Source: Pedobacter frigoris
GTDB taxonomy: Bacteria; Bacteroidota; Bacteroidia; Sphingobacteriales; Sphingobacteriaceae
DNA length: 64,000 bases
Direction: 5' to 3'
NCBI RefSeq assembly: GCF_005116445.1
Contig: NZ_SWBQ01000006.1
Span: forward strand, 124,001-188,000
Shown piece after piece: positions 45,017 to 54,056 of the stretch (within the stretch, counting starts at the first letter, position 1; each line of letters opens with the position of its first letter). Position numbers and translations under genes: made by a program. Below the pieces are notes generated by a model. That model did not search any database. It was not told the DNA's origin and saw only the letters and a list, made by a program, of their open reading frames with translations.

Positions 45017-47452
45017 ATGAAATCTCGTTTATATCTGCTGGTGATATCAGCAGTTCTCCCATTTTTTTCTCAGGCCCAGATGATGCAGCAATTAAATGCT
45101 GCTGAAATCAAACAGGGACTACAGGCTTTAAATGTTACAGGCAGTGTATTGTACGTTGCTGCTCATCCGGACGATGAAAATACACGTCTGCTGGCTTATC
45201 TGGCCAAAGAGAAGAAGGTAAGAACCGGTTATCTTTCCCTAACAAGGGGAGACGGAGGTCAAAACCTGATCGGTAATGAGCAGGCAGAGCTTCTCGGACT
45301 GATACGTACACAGGAATTATTGGCTGCAAGACGTACGGATGGTGCCGAACAGTTTTTTACGAGGGCAAATGATTTTGGTTTTTCCAAAAATCCTGAAGAG
45401 AGTTTTAAAATATGGGATAAGGCTAAAATACTTGCGGATGTAGTCTGGGTAATCCGTAAATTTCAACCAGATGTAATTATTACCCGTTTCCCTGAAGATT
45501 CGAGAGCCGGACATGGTCATCATTCAGGTTCTGCAATACTTGCAAAAGAAGCTTTTGTCGCTGCTGCAGACCCTAAGCAATTTCCGGAGCAACTTGCATT
45601 TGTGAAGCCCTGGAAAGCTAAACGTATTTTATGGAATACTTCTAACTTCGGAGGAAACAATACCACTTCGGAAGATCAGCTAAAAATAGACGTAGGAACA
45701 TATAACCCATTATTGGGGAAAAGTTATGGTGAAATAGCGGCTGAAAGCAGATCCAATCACCGCAGTCAGGGCTTTGGTTCGGCCAGGCAAAGAGGAGGAA
45801 ATATTGAGTACTTTATTCCTGTTGCGGGTGAAAAGGCTGTTAAGGATATATTTGACGGAATTGATTTTACGTTAAACAGGATCCCTGGAAGTACTGTTAT
45901 TCAGCAACTGATAGCTGAAATTAATACTGAGTACGATGCTGCTGAACCATCAAAATCTGTAGCTAAACTTTTAAAATTGCGAAGTTTGGTGAAAGACAAG
46001 GCGTTTAAGCACGGCTTACTAGACGATTTAATTCTGGCTAGTGCTGGTATCTGGCTGGAAATGCAGGCTACAAGTTCGACATATGCGTTAAATACACCAA
46101 TCAAAGTAAAGGTGCAGGGGATAGCAAGGATAAAGCCAGGATTTCCTTATACCGTTGCAGTTGAAGAGACAAATACCGGCGCATCTTTTAGCCTGGCTCC
46201 AAATCAGTTTGTTTCAAAAGAAGGCTCAATTCGGGGGGGGAAGCAATTGACACAGCCTTATTGGCTGGAGAAATCACATGCTCTGGGGACTTTTGTAGTG
46301 GATTCTCTTTCAAAAATCGGCCTTGCTGAAAATCCGATCGATTTAAGCGGCGTTTTTCGGGTGAAGATTGGCGATGATGTCATTGTGAAAAAACTTCCGT
46401 TGATTTATAAATATACTGATCAGGTAAGGGGTGAGTTGTATCAGCCTGTTGTGATTGCTCCGCCCGTTACGGCGACAATGAGCGAAAAAGCATTTGTATT
46501 TAATGGAAATGAGTCGAAGCAGATTGCTGTGCGATTGAAGAGTTTTAAGGATAATGCTGCAGGTACAATTACGGCTGTCCTTCCATCGGGATGGAAAGCT
46601 TCGCCTGAAAAGCTGGAATTTAACTTGAATAAAAAGGGTGATGAACAAATTGTTTCATTTACTGTCACCCCTGCAGGTGCCGTCACGGGGGGAGATCTTT
46701 CCTTGAACGTTTCGGTAGATGGACTAACTTATAACAAATCATTGCGGGTCATAGATTACGAGCATATTCCGGTTCAGACACTGTTTCCTCTTGCAGAGGC
46801 CAAGGTGGAAAAAATTGATTTGAAGTTTGCAGGTAAAAGAATAGGATATCTGGCAGGGGCAGGGGATTTAGTTTCCGAATCTTTAAAGCAAATTGGATAT
46901 GATGTAGTGGATTTAACAGAAGGTCAGGTGATTAATGGTGATCTTTCTGGATTTGATGCAATTGTTACAGGTGTCAGGCTTTACAATGTGAATGAGCGTA
47001 TCAAAAGCATGCAGCCCAGGTTGATGAAATATGTGGAAAATGGCGGTGTGTTAATGGTGCAGTACAATGTAAGCAGTCCGCTTAGGTTGGATAACATCGG
47101 CCCATATCCATTTAGGTTATCTAGGGACAGGGTAACGGAAGAAGATGCGAAAGTTAAGATAATAGCACCTGCGGACAAGGCATTAAATTACCCAAATAAG
47201 ATTACAGAGAAAGATTTTGATGGCTGGATACAGGAAAGAGGATTGTATTTTGTAACAGGCGCAGACCAAAAGTATACTTCTTTGTTGAGCATGAACGACC
47301 AGGGAGAATCTGCTAAGGACGGATCCTTGATCGTTGCTGATTATGGAAAGGGTAGATTTGTATATACGGGGATTTCATTTTTCAGACAATTGCCTGCCGG
47401 TGTACCTGGAGCATACAGGTTGTTTGTGAATCTGATTTCAGGTAAGAAATAG
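45017..47452 (+). CDS. Secreted PIG-L family deacetylase, large multidomain
   Basis: The 811-residue protein has a signal peptide to about residue 20 (LPFFSQAQ). The N-terminal PIG-L/LmbE domain has the zinc motif AAHPDDEN (His50, Asp52, Asp53) and a later AGHGHHSGS near residues 163-171. The middle part is beta-sandwich-like, and the C-terminal part resembles a Rossmann-like domain (GRIGYLAGAGDLVSESLKQIGYDV). PIG-L enzymes remove N-acetyl groups from GlcNAc-type sugars. The long secreted form suggests an extracytoplasmic glycan or glycoside target. A 48-residue membrane gene and a sodium:solute symporter gene follow, which suggests uptake of the product. Confidence 0.9.
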   Translation: MKSRLYLLVISAVLPFFSQAQMMQQLNAAEIKQGLQALNVTGSVLYVAAHPDDENTRLLAYLAKEKKVRTGYLSLTRGDGGQNLIGNEQAELLGLIRTQELLAARRTDGAEQFFTRANDFGFSKNPEESFKIWDKAKILADVVWVIRKFQPDVIITRFPEDSRAGHGHHSGSAILAKEAFVAAADPKQFPEQLAFVKPWKAKRILWNTSNFGGNNTTSEDQLKIDVGTYNPLLGKSYGEIAAESRSNHRSQGFGSARQRGGNIEYFIPVAGEKAVKDIFDGIDFTLNRIPGSTVIQQLIAEINTEYDAAEPSKSVAKLLKLRSLVKDKAFKHGLLDDLILASAGIWLEMQATSSTYALNTPIKVKVQGIARIKPGFPYTVAVEETNTGASFSLAPNQFVSKEGSIRGGKQLTQPYWLEKSHALGTFVVDSLSKIGLAENPIDLSGVFRVKIGDDVIVKKLPLIYKYTDQVRGELYQPVVIAPPVTATMSEKAFVFNGNESKQIAVRLKSFKDNAAGTITAVLPSGWKASPEKLEFNLNKKGDEQIVSFTVTPAGAVTGGDLSLNVSVDGLTYNKSLRVIDYEHIPVQTLFPLAEAKVEKIDLKFAGKRIGYLAGAGDLVSESLKQIGYDVVDLTEGQVINGDLSGFDAIVTGVRLYNVNERIKSMQPRLMKYVENGGVLMVQYNVSSPLRLDNIGPYPFRLSRDRVTEEDAKVKIIAPADKALNYPNKITEKDFDGWIQERGLYFVTGADQKYTSLLSMNDQGESAKDGSLIVADYGKGRFVYTGISFFRQLPAGVPGAYRLFVNLISGKK

Positions 47453-47466
47453 TTAATATTCGAAAT

Positions 47467-47613
47467 ATGGAACAAGGCAAGCCATTACAGGATACAGAAG
47501 AGCAGGACCTTCCTCCTTTTGTGAAGACCTGGAAACAATTTTACCGGCTACTCATTGGCTGGCTTGTGTTCCTGATCTTAGTTTTTTACGCTTTTACCAG
47601 GTATTTCGAATGA
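47467..47613 (+). CDS. Small single-span membrane protein, 48 residues
   Basis: The short gene lies 14 nt after the deacetylase stop. It has an acidic N-terminus (MEQGKPLQDTEEQDLPPF), a basic/aromatic turn (VKTWKQFYR) and one membrane helix (LLIGWLVFLILVFYAFT). Its TGA stop overlaps the symporter ATG in an ATGA junction, so translation of the two is probably coupled. This supports a real gene, perhaps an accessory subunit of the symporter, as small membrane partners are known for some sodium:solute symporters. Confidence 0.8.
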   Translation: MEQGKPLQDTEEQDLPPFVKTWKQFYRLLIGWLVFLILVFYAFTRYFE

Positions 47614-49304
47614 GTATCATAGATTGGTCAGTATTGGTCGTTACGCTTGTGGTGATCGTAGTTTACGGCATCTACAAGAGCAGGGGAGCCCAGAATATTC
47701 AGGGGTATTTATTGGGTAATCAGTCATTGCCATGGTACCATGTTTGCCTCTCTGTAATGGCGACCCAGGCCAGTGCCATTACTTTCTTGTCTGCCCCAGG
47801 TCTGGCATATTCATCGGGGATGAGTTTTGTGCAGTTTTATCTCGGATTGCCCCTGGCTATGATCGTGCTGTGTATTACGTTTGTGCCCATATTTCACAGA
47901 TTGAAAGTCTATACCGCGTACGAATACCTTGAGCAGCGTTTTGATTTGAAAACCAGGGCGCTAACCGCATTTTTATTTTTGATACAAAGGGGGCTTTCTA
48001 CGGGGATCACGATTTATGCACCCTCTATTATTCTATCGACTATATTAGACATCAACACCACATACACGACACTATTTATTGGTAGCTTGGTGATATTCTA
48101 TACAGTTTACGGGGGTACAAAGGCAGTTTCTTACACGCAGATGCTCCAGATGAGTATTATTTTTTGCGGGTTATTTGCAGCTGGTATCATGGTGGTGCAC
48201 CTTCTTCCAGGTGATATAGGTTTTAGCAAGGCAATTAGTATAGCTGGTAAAATGGGCAGGACAAATGCGATCGATTTTAAGTTTGATCTTAACAATCAGT
48301 ATACCGTCTGGACGGGGTTGATTGGAGGCTTTTTCTTGCAGTTGTCTTATTTCGGAACTGACCAGAGCCAGGTTGGCCGCTACCTGTCGGGTTCCTCCGT
48401 GAGTCAAAGTCGCCTGGGCTTGCTAATGAATGGGCTCGTTAAAATACCTATGCAGTTTTTGATTTTGCTGATAGGGGTTTTGGTATTCACATTCTATCAG
48501 TATAACCGTCCGCCAATTTTCTTCAATAGTTTTGAGTTGAATAAACTGGAAAACAGTAAATACGCGCCGGAACTCAATCAGATCAAAGCTGATTATGAGC
48601 AGGCATTTGAATTGAAGCAGGTCGAAGTAAATAAAATGAACATTGCCATTGATCAGGATGATAAGGAGGCAATTGATGCTCAACGTGTGGCGCTACAGGC
48701 AGCAGATGCAAATGAAAAGGCCATTAGAACAAAGGTTACAGACCTGATGGTTAAGAATGATGAACATGCCAATACTAAAGATAACAATTACATTTTTCTG
48801 AGTTTTGTTACGCAGTATTTGCCGAAGGGGCTGATTGGTTTGCTGATCGCTATTATTTTTCTGGCCTCTATGGGATCTACCGCGAGTGCATTGAATTCTT
48901 TAGCCTCTACAACAGTTATTGACATTTATAAGCGACTGATAAGAAAAGATGGATCCGATCATGAATACCTGCAGGCATCAAGGCTGGCAACGGTGTTTTG
49001 GGGCGTTATTTGTATTGTAATGGCTTTGTATGCCAGCAAGATAGGGAATTTGCTGGAGGCAGTGAATATACTTGGATCTTACATATACGGAACTATACTG
49101 GGTGTGTTTTTGGTAGCCTTTTATGTGAAACAAGTAGGAGGAAGGGCTGTGTTTTTTGCAGCTTTGGCAGCGGAGATATTGGTTGTGGTAATTGGTCAGA
49201 TGGAACTGGTTGCCTATTTATGGCTCAATGTAATTGGCTGTATGCTGGTTGTGTTGTTTTCGCTTATTATTCAAAAGCTGGTTTCCTCCTCAAGGTCAAT
49301 TTAA
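47610..49304 (+). CDS. Sodium:solute symporter (SSS family)
   Basis: The 564-residue inner-membrane protein has about 13 hydrophobic segments. The SSS-typical start is DWSVLVVTLVVIVVYGIYKSRG, then SVMATQASAITFLSAPGLAYSSG, and SMGSTASALNSLASTTVIDIYKR in the Na+-site region. A charged, coiled-coil-like insertion of about 80 residues (starting NSFELNKLENSKYAPELNQIK) separates two membrane segments. Its overlap with the 48-residue gene and the upstream PIG-L deacetylase suggests import of a sugar or amino-sugar product. The substrate is not readable. Confidence 0.93.
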   Translation: MSIIDWSVLVVTLVVIVVYGIYKSRGAQNIQGYLLGNQSLPWYHVCLSVMATQASAITFLSAPGLAYSSGMSFVQFYLGLPLAMIVLCITFVPIFHRLKVYTAYEYLEQRFDLKTRALTAFLFLIQRGLSTGITIYAPSIILSTILDINTTYTTLFIGSLVIFYTVYGGTKAVSYTQMLQMSIIFCGLFAAGIMVVHLLPGDIGFSKAISIAGKMGRTNAIDFKFDLNNQYTVWTGLIGGFFLQLSYFGTDQSQVGRYLSGSSVSQSRLGLLMNGLVKIPMQFLILLIGVLVFTFYQYNRPPIFFNSFELNKLENSKYAPELNQIKADYEQAFELKQVEVNKMNIAIDQDDKEAIDAQRVALQAADANEKAIRTKVTDLMVKNDEHANTKDNNYIFLSFVTQYLPKGLIGLLIAIIFLASMGSTASALNSLASTTVIDIYKRLIRKDGSDHEYLQASRLATVFWGVICIVMALYASKIGNLLEAVNILGSYIYGTILGVFLVAFYVKQVGGRAVFFAALAAEILVVVIGQMELVAYLWLNVIGCMLVVLFSLIIQKLVSSSRSI

Positions 49305-49310
49305 AAAAAT

Positions 49311-49383
49311 CGTCATCTCGATCGAAGGAGAGATCTCTTGTTTAAGAATAGTTCAAGAGATCCCTCGCTTCCTCGGGATGACG
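49311..49383. repeat. Dispersed palindromic repeat, copy 2
   Basis: The left arm runs from CGTCATCTCGATCGAAGG to AGAGATCTCTTG and the right arm from CAAGAGATCCCTCG to CCTCGGGATGACG, around a short AT-rich loop. The outer and middle blocks are nearly identical to copy 1 at 35589-35659. It starts 6 nt after the symporter stop and separates it from the convergent DUF2911 gene. Confidence 0.88.
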
Positions 49384-49424
49384 ACCGTACTTTCAGCATG
49401 ACAAGTGTCATACTATCGTATTAT

Positions 49425-50273
49425 TTATTTCTTAGCTTCAGCAATCAAAGCTGTATTCAGGCGGATGTATTCTGCATTGTTGATTTCTGTAGCGATTTTT
49501 AAACCTTGCTCAGCAGTTGCAGCAGCAGCTTTTTTATCACCCATTTTCAGTTGTACGCGACCTTTCCAAAGTTTTACCCAAGGTGCTGTCGTGTTTCCTT
49601 CATCAGCTTTATTCATCCATTCCATGGCTTTATTGATGTCTTTGCCGTTTTCATAGTAATACTGAGCAGCCTGAAAATATGGCTTTTTCTCACCTTGCAT
49701 TGCCTGATCTATGCTGGCCATCACTTTGCTGTCTACTTCAGTGCCCAGGTTGATGTTGATGCCGGTTTTATCCCACAACAATTGTAATTGAGCCGAGGTA
49801 GGATATACATTTGCCAGCTGAATAGTGAAGGTTTCTACTTTATCTTTTAAAACTGTTGGTTTTATTTTTACCCTAAGCACGTCATCCGACTCTTTATAAG
49901 TGTAAGATCCCCATTGTTTAGAGCCTTTATTGAAGATAACGATCCATTCTGTTTTACCGGGAATTGTAAACAAACCATATTCACCTGCAGGTAAGGTCTG
50001 TCCTTCTACTTTTACTTCTTCACTGAAAGTGATTAAGGTTGCAGAGTTTGCACCCGTACGCCATACTTCCCCATAAGGAGCCAGTGCGCCAAAAACCTGG
50101 CGGCCTTTCACATTTGGACGTGAATAATTCAAGGTCATTTTTCCCAATCCAAAGCTTTGGGTAATTGTTTGTGAGGTACTCGCTTGTGGCATGGCGAGTC
50201 CTTGTGCCTGAAGTTGGGAGTTAATGGAAACTGCCAGCGCCAGTGTCAATAGAGTTTTTAGTGTCGTTTTCAT
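49425..50273 (-). CDS. DUF2911 domain-containing secreted protein
   Basis: The 282-residue protein has a signal peptide to about residue 23 (NSQLQAQ). The DUF2911 core is seen in MTLNYSRPNVKGRQVFG, APYGEVWRTGANSATLITFS and LPAGEYGLFTIPGKTEWIVIFNK. The C-terminal part (about 190-282) looks like TPR-type helices (AAQYYYENGKDINKAMEWMNKA). Widespread in Bacteroidota; the role is unknown. Confidence 0.93.
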   Translation of the reverse strand: MKTTLKTLLTLALAVSINSQLQAQGLAMPQASTSQTITQSFGLGKMTLNYSRPNVKGRQVFGALAPYGEVWRTGANSATLITFSEEVKVEGQTLPAGEYGLFTIPGKTEWIVIFNKGSKQWGSYTYKESDDVLRVKIKPTVLKDKVETFTIQLANVYPTSAQLQLLWDKTGININLGTEVDSKVMASIDQAMQGEKKPYFQAAQYYYENGKDINKAMEWMNKADEGNTTAPWVKLWKGRVQLKMGDKKAAAATAEQGLKIATEINNAEYIRLNTALIAEAKK

Positions 50274-50397
50274 ATCAATGAATTGATTAAGTTTTGATTA
50301 TGCTAAATTACGTTTCTTGGACTTAGTTAACGGAAAAATTTTCTTTGTATTCAAAACTTGACTTATGAATTAGAAAATCATTAACTAAATTAGCCAG

Positions 50398-52968
50398 ATG
50401 GTTCACTTTCGTTACACACTTGTGCTGCTCTCCGTATGTTTACTGTCTTTCTCGTGGATAGATGACCTTCCAAATCCAAAGCTGGAGACAGGTGTTTCCA
50501 AGGCACTTGCTGCTTACCGAAAGTCGGTCTTGAGTCAATTGAATTACAAACTTAGTCTGGATATTCCGGCTGATAAAGCCTCGTCTATTGCTGCTAAGGC
50601 AAGGGTAAGTTTTCAACTGAAGACCAACAAACATCCGCTTCAACTGGATTTTAAGGAAAGGACTGAAAACATTAAGAAAATAGTGGTCAATGGAAAAGCT
50701 GTAACTATCGTTCATAGTGACGAGCATATCGTGATCGAACCAAAATACCTTAAGTCAGGAAAAAATATTGTCGACCTGGAATTCATCGCCGGAAATGGGG
50801 CATTGAATCGCAATGCCGATTATTTATATGCTTTGTTTGTTCCCGATAGGGCCCGGACTGTATTTCCATGCTTTGATCAGCCGGATTTGAAAGCTACTTA
50901 TGATCTGACATTGAGTATGCCAAATGACTGGACTGCACTAGCGAATGCCAAACTCAAAGATTCATTGCTAGCACCGGACCGAAGGACTTACGTTTTCAAT
51001 ACTTCAGATACTTTAAGTACCTACCTGTTTTCATTTGTGGCGGGTAAATTTAAAACAGTATATGGCAAAACAGGGCGGATGACGTCGGAGTTTCTTTACC
51101 GGGAAACAGATAGTGTAAAAATCAGGCAGAGTGTGCCTGAAATCTTTAAAATTCATTCCGAATCTTTGGACTATTTCGAGAAGTGGACAGGTATTCCTTA
51201 TCCATTTCAGAAGTTTGGATTTTCTGCCATCCCGGATTTTCAATTCGGTGGCATGGAGCATCCGGGAACGATACATTATAAAGCTTCCACCTTCTTTCTG
51301 GATGGTGGCGCGACTAAGGACCAGTTGAATTCGAGAACTCACCTCATAGCGCATGAAACTGCGCACATGTGGTTTGGCGATCTGGTAACCATGAATTGGT
51401 TTACTGATGTATGGATGAAAGAAGTATTCGCCAATTTTATGGCTGATAAAAGTACAGAAGGCAGCGAAGGTGCCAATGTTTTTGATCTTAAGTTTCTAAT
51501 AGATCATTTTCCTGCAGCTTACGGAATAGACCGGACAACCGGTGCGAATCCGATCAGGCAGCCCCTGGATAATCTAAAAGATGCCGGTACTTTGTATGGA
51601 AACATTATCTATCATAAATCACCAATCATGATGCGGCAATTGGAGCGGCTGATGGGGAAAGAAAAGTTTCAAACCGGCGTAAGAGAATACCTTAGGAAAT
51701 TTTCGAATGGAAATGCCTCATGGCCGGATTTAATAACAATCCTGGACCGCTACGCCAGTGCTGATCTGCAGAAATGGAACAAGGTGTGGGTGGACGAGCC
51801 TGGCAGACCAGTTATTCATTATGATATGCAGCAAGAAAATGGGAAGATCAAAAAGTTCAGCATCATGCAATCGTCCGAATATGGAGCTAAAAGGTACTGG
51901 CCTCAATTATTTGAACTCAAGCTTATTTACCCCAACTACAGCAAGGAGATCACTGTAGATCTAAATGCTGATTAGGTAGAAGTGAAAAATGCGGCAGGTT
52001 TAGACGTGCCTTTATATGTGCTGTTTAACTCCACAGGTCAGGGATATGGGGTGTGGCCGATTGATAAAAATATGGTAAATCATGTTTATGATATGGAATT
52101 GCCGCTAAACCGGGCATCTGCATATATATCACTTTATGAAAATATGCTTAATGGCAGGAGTATATCGCCGAAGGAATTACTTGAAGTCTTCAGGGAGGGA
52201 TTGACAAGAGAAAAAGAGGAGCTCAATTTAAGGTTGATCAGTAATTATCTCAACGTAATTTATTGGGAGTTTATCACAGCAGAAGACAGACGATCACTTT
52301 CGTTATCAGTAGAAAAATCTTTATGGAGCGCACTTGAGCAGCAATCCCTGACTAACAACAAAAGATTGCTATTTAAGACTTATCAGGACGTGTTTTTATC
52401 AAAAAATGCTAAAGATGAGTTATATGCTATCTGGAATCAGCAGAAACCCGCTCCCGGAGTTCTAAAACTTAATGAGGATGATTATACATCGCTCGCATTT
52501 AACCTCGCTTTGAGAGAAGATCAAAATTCAGAAATTCTGAAAAAACAATTGTCGAGGATTACCAATGCTGACAGGATTAAAAGATTTGAATTTATTATCC
52601 CTGCAGTTTCTTCGAATCCCGCAGATAGAGATAGATTTTTTAAAGGCCTGGAGCTGAAATCGAATCGTGAAAAGGAGTCAAATGTAGGAACCGCCTTATT
52701 CTATTTACACCATCCCCTTAGGCAGGCCACGTCTGAAAAGTATTTAAAGAAAAGTTTGGAGATGCTCCAGGAAATCCAGACAACGGGGGATATCTTTTTC
52801 CCGCAAAACTGGCTGCAGTCTATATTCAGCTATTACCAAAGTCCGTTTGCAGGTAAAGTAGTTAGGGATTTTCTACAACAAAATCCCCAATATAATCCAA
52901 AGTTAAAAGCAAAAATTCTGCAGGCTGTGGATAACCTTTTTAGGGCTGAATCGCTTTTGAAAAAATAA
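50398..52968 (+). pseudogene. M1-family aminopeptidase gene split by an in-frame amber codon
   Basis: One continuous frame of 856 codons is interrupted by TAG at 51973-51975 (codon 526). The 5' part codes for 525 residues with a signal-like N-terminus, the exopeptidase motif variant GGMEHPG and the full zinc site HETAH at 319-323 plus Glu342 (HExxH-18-E). The frame after the stop continues without shift (VEVKNAAGLDVPLYVLFNS) and codes for the end of the catalytic-domain region and the C-terminal helical domain. A GTG at 51982 could start the second part. M1 enzymes normally need both parts. Most likely it is a nonsense-mutated gene, for example CAG to TAG, but a sequencing error or two-piece expression is possible. 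Confidence 0.85.
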
Positions 52969-52971
52969 CCG

Positions 52972-53745
52972 TCACTTGATTTCCTTGTAGGTTATTTTGT
53001 AGGTCTGACTTTTATTGTTTTTAGCAATGGTAAGTTCAGAGGGATAATTTTCAGAATTATATTTATAGGTATATGTTGTTTTTTCGGTATTGGAATTATA
53101 GCCGAGTGGGTTATTAATAGCGTGATTGAAAAAATCGTAGCCGGTTTCTAAGAATAACAGCTGAGTATGTTTAACACTTTTGAAAATCCCATTTTTGCTA
53201 TCATAGGAGTAACTAAAATTAGTTGTGAGGCTGGATACGAGGTCGTTTGTAGATATGGCCGACGGGTTAAATGAAGAGTACGTAAGTGTTTGCTCTTTAA
53301 ACAACTTCTTGTCCGCACCAAAATAGCTGATCTTCATAATTTGATCTGCTGCATTTTTTGTTAGAAATCGATGACCTGTGGGGGTTAGGAGATTGCCATC
53401 TTCATCAAAGGAGCTGATTTTAGTTTTCATGACGTCTGAAAAATTATACTCACTAAAGCTCATGGGCTTATCATATTTAAATCGCCTCAGTTTTAATGGC
53501 AAGTCATTTTTATAGGTGATTTGAGATTTATAGCCATCAGAGTTTTCAATTTCAGTGAGGTTATTGTCTTGATATTTTAAATAAATCGCCAGTTTATCAG
53601 ATTCGAGTTTAACAGGAAGAAACACTTTTTGTGCAGGCCGGTCCTCAGGAGGCTGAATGGGATCTGGTTTAAATGATTTATTTTTTTTACAGGAAATGAT
53701 CAGCAGTGACAAAAGGTAAATGATAACTGTTTCTTTAGCTTTCAT
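52972..53745 (-). CDS. Lipoprotein of unknown function, 257 residues
   Basis: The signal peptide has lipobox LLIISC followed by KKNKSF. The mature part is beta-rich with repeated Tyr-containing strands (LAIYLKYQDNNLTEIENSDGYKSQITYKND, TYTYKYNSENYPSELTIAKN), like the YD/DUF4595-type repeat lipoproteins of Bacteroidota. I cannot give a specific function. It converges on the aminopeptidase gene with a 3-nt gap. Confidence 0.75.
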   Translation of the reverse strand: MKAKETVIIYLLSLLIISCKKNKSFKPDPIQPPEDRPAQKVFLPVKLESDKLAIYLKYQDNNLTEIENSDGYKSQITYKNDLPLKLRRFKYDKPMSFSEYNFSDVMKTKISSFDEDGNLLTPTGHRFLTKNAADQIMKISYFGADKKLFKEQTLTYSSFNPSAISTNDLVSSLTTNFSYSYDSKNGIFKSVKHTQLLFLETGYDFFNHAINNPLGYNSNTEKTTYTYKYNSENYPSELTIAKNNKSQTYKITYKEIK

Positions 53746-54056
53746 GATTATAAGTTTTATAAAAACAAATATATATGTATTTATCTTTATGTGTACTTTT
53801 ATTTCATTTTTAATTAAACATAATTTCTTGATATTAAATTTAAATTTCTTTATTGTGTTGGTTGAATACTGAATAGTTATCCGGGATTGTTAATCTTGAA
53901 TACAATTTTTTGGAATATTATTTCAATTACTAATGCTTGGTTTTGCTGACATTTTTTTACTGAAAATAGCCTGTAATTTGATTCAGAATGACGATTCTGT
54001 GCAAATAAACCCTTACTTTTATAGCAAATTTTTTAGCACGTAACGTTTATTAAAAT
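53746..54056. other. 311-nt AT-rich divergent gap upstream of cydA
   Basis: No gene is visible. A dyad, CAGAAT-N4-ATTCTG, lies at 53984-53999, and a near -7 box, TACTTTTA (7 of 8), at 54014-54021, so the cydAB promoter is probably here. The FNR consensus is not convincingly matched. Confidence 0.45.

Noticed and set aside
35589-49383. The two palindromic repeats as a CRISPR array
   Set aside because: They are single copies 14 kb apart without spacers, and no cas genes are present.
51973-51975. TAG as a pyrrolysine codon
   Set aside because: No pyl genes or amber-suppressor tRNA are visible, and use of pyrrolysine in this group is not known.
53978-53999. FNR/CRP-type site before cydA
   Set aside because: TTGAT is present, but the second half (AATGA) differs from ATCAA at several positions, so the match is too weak.
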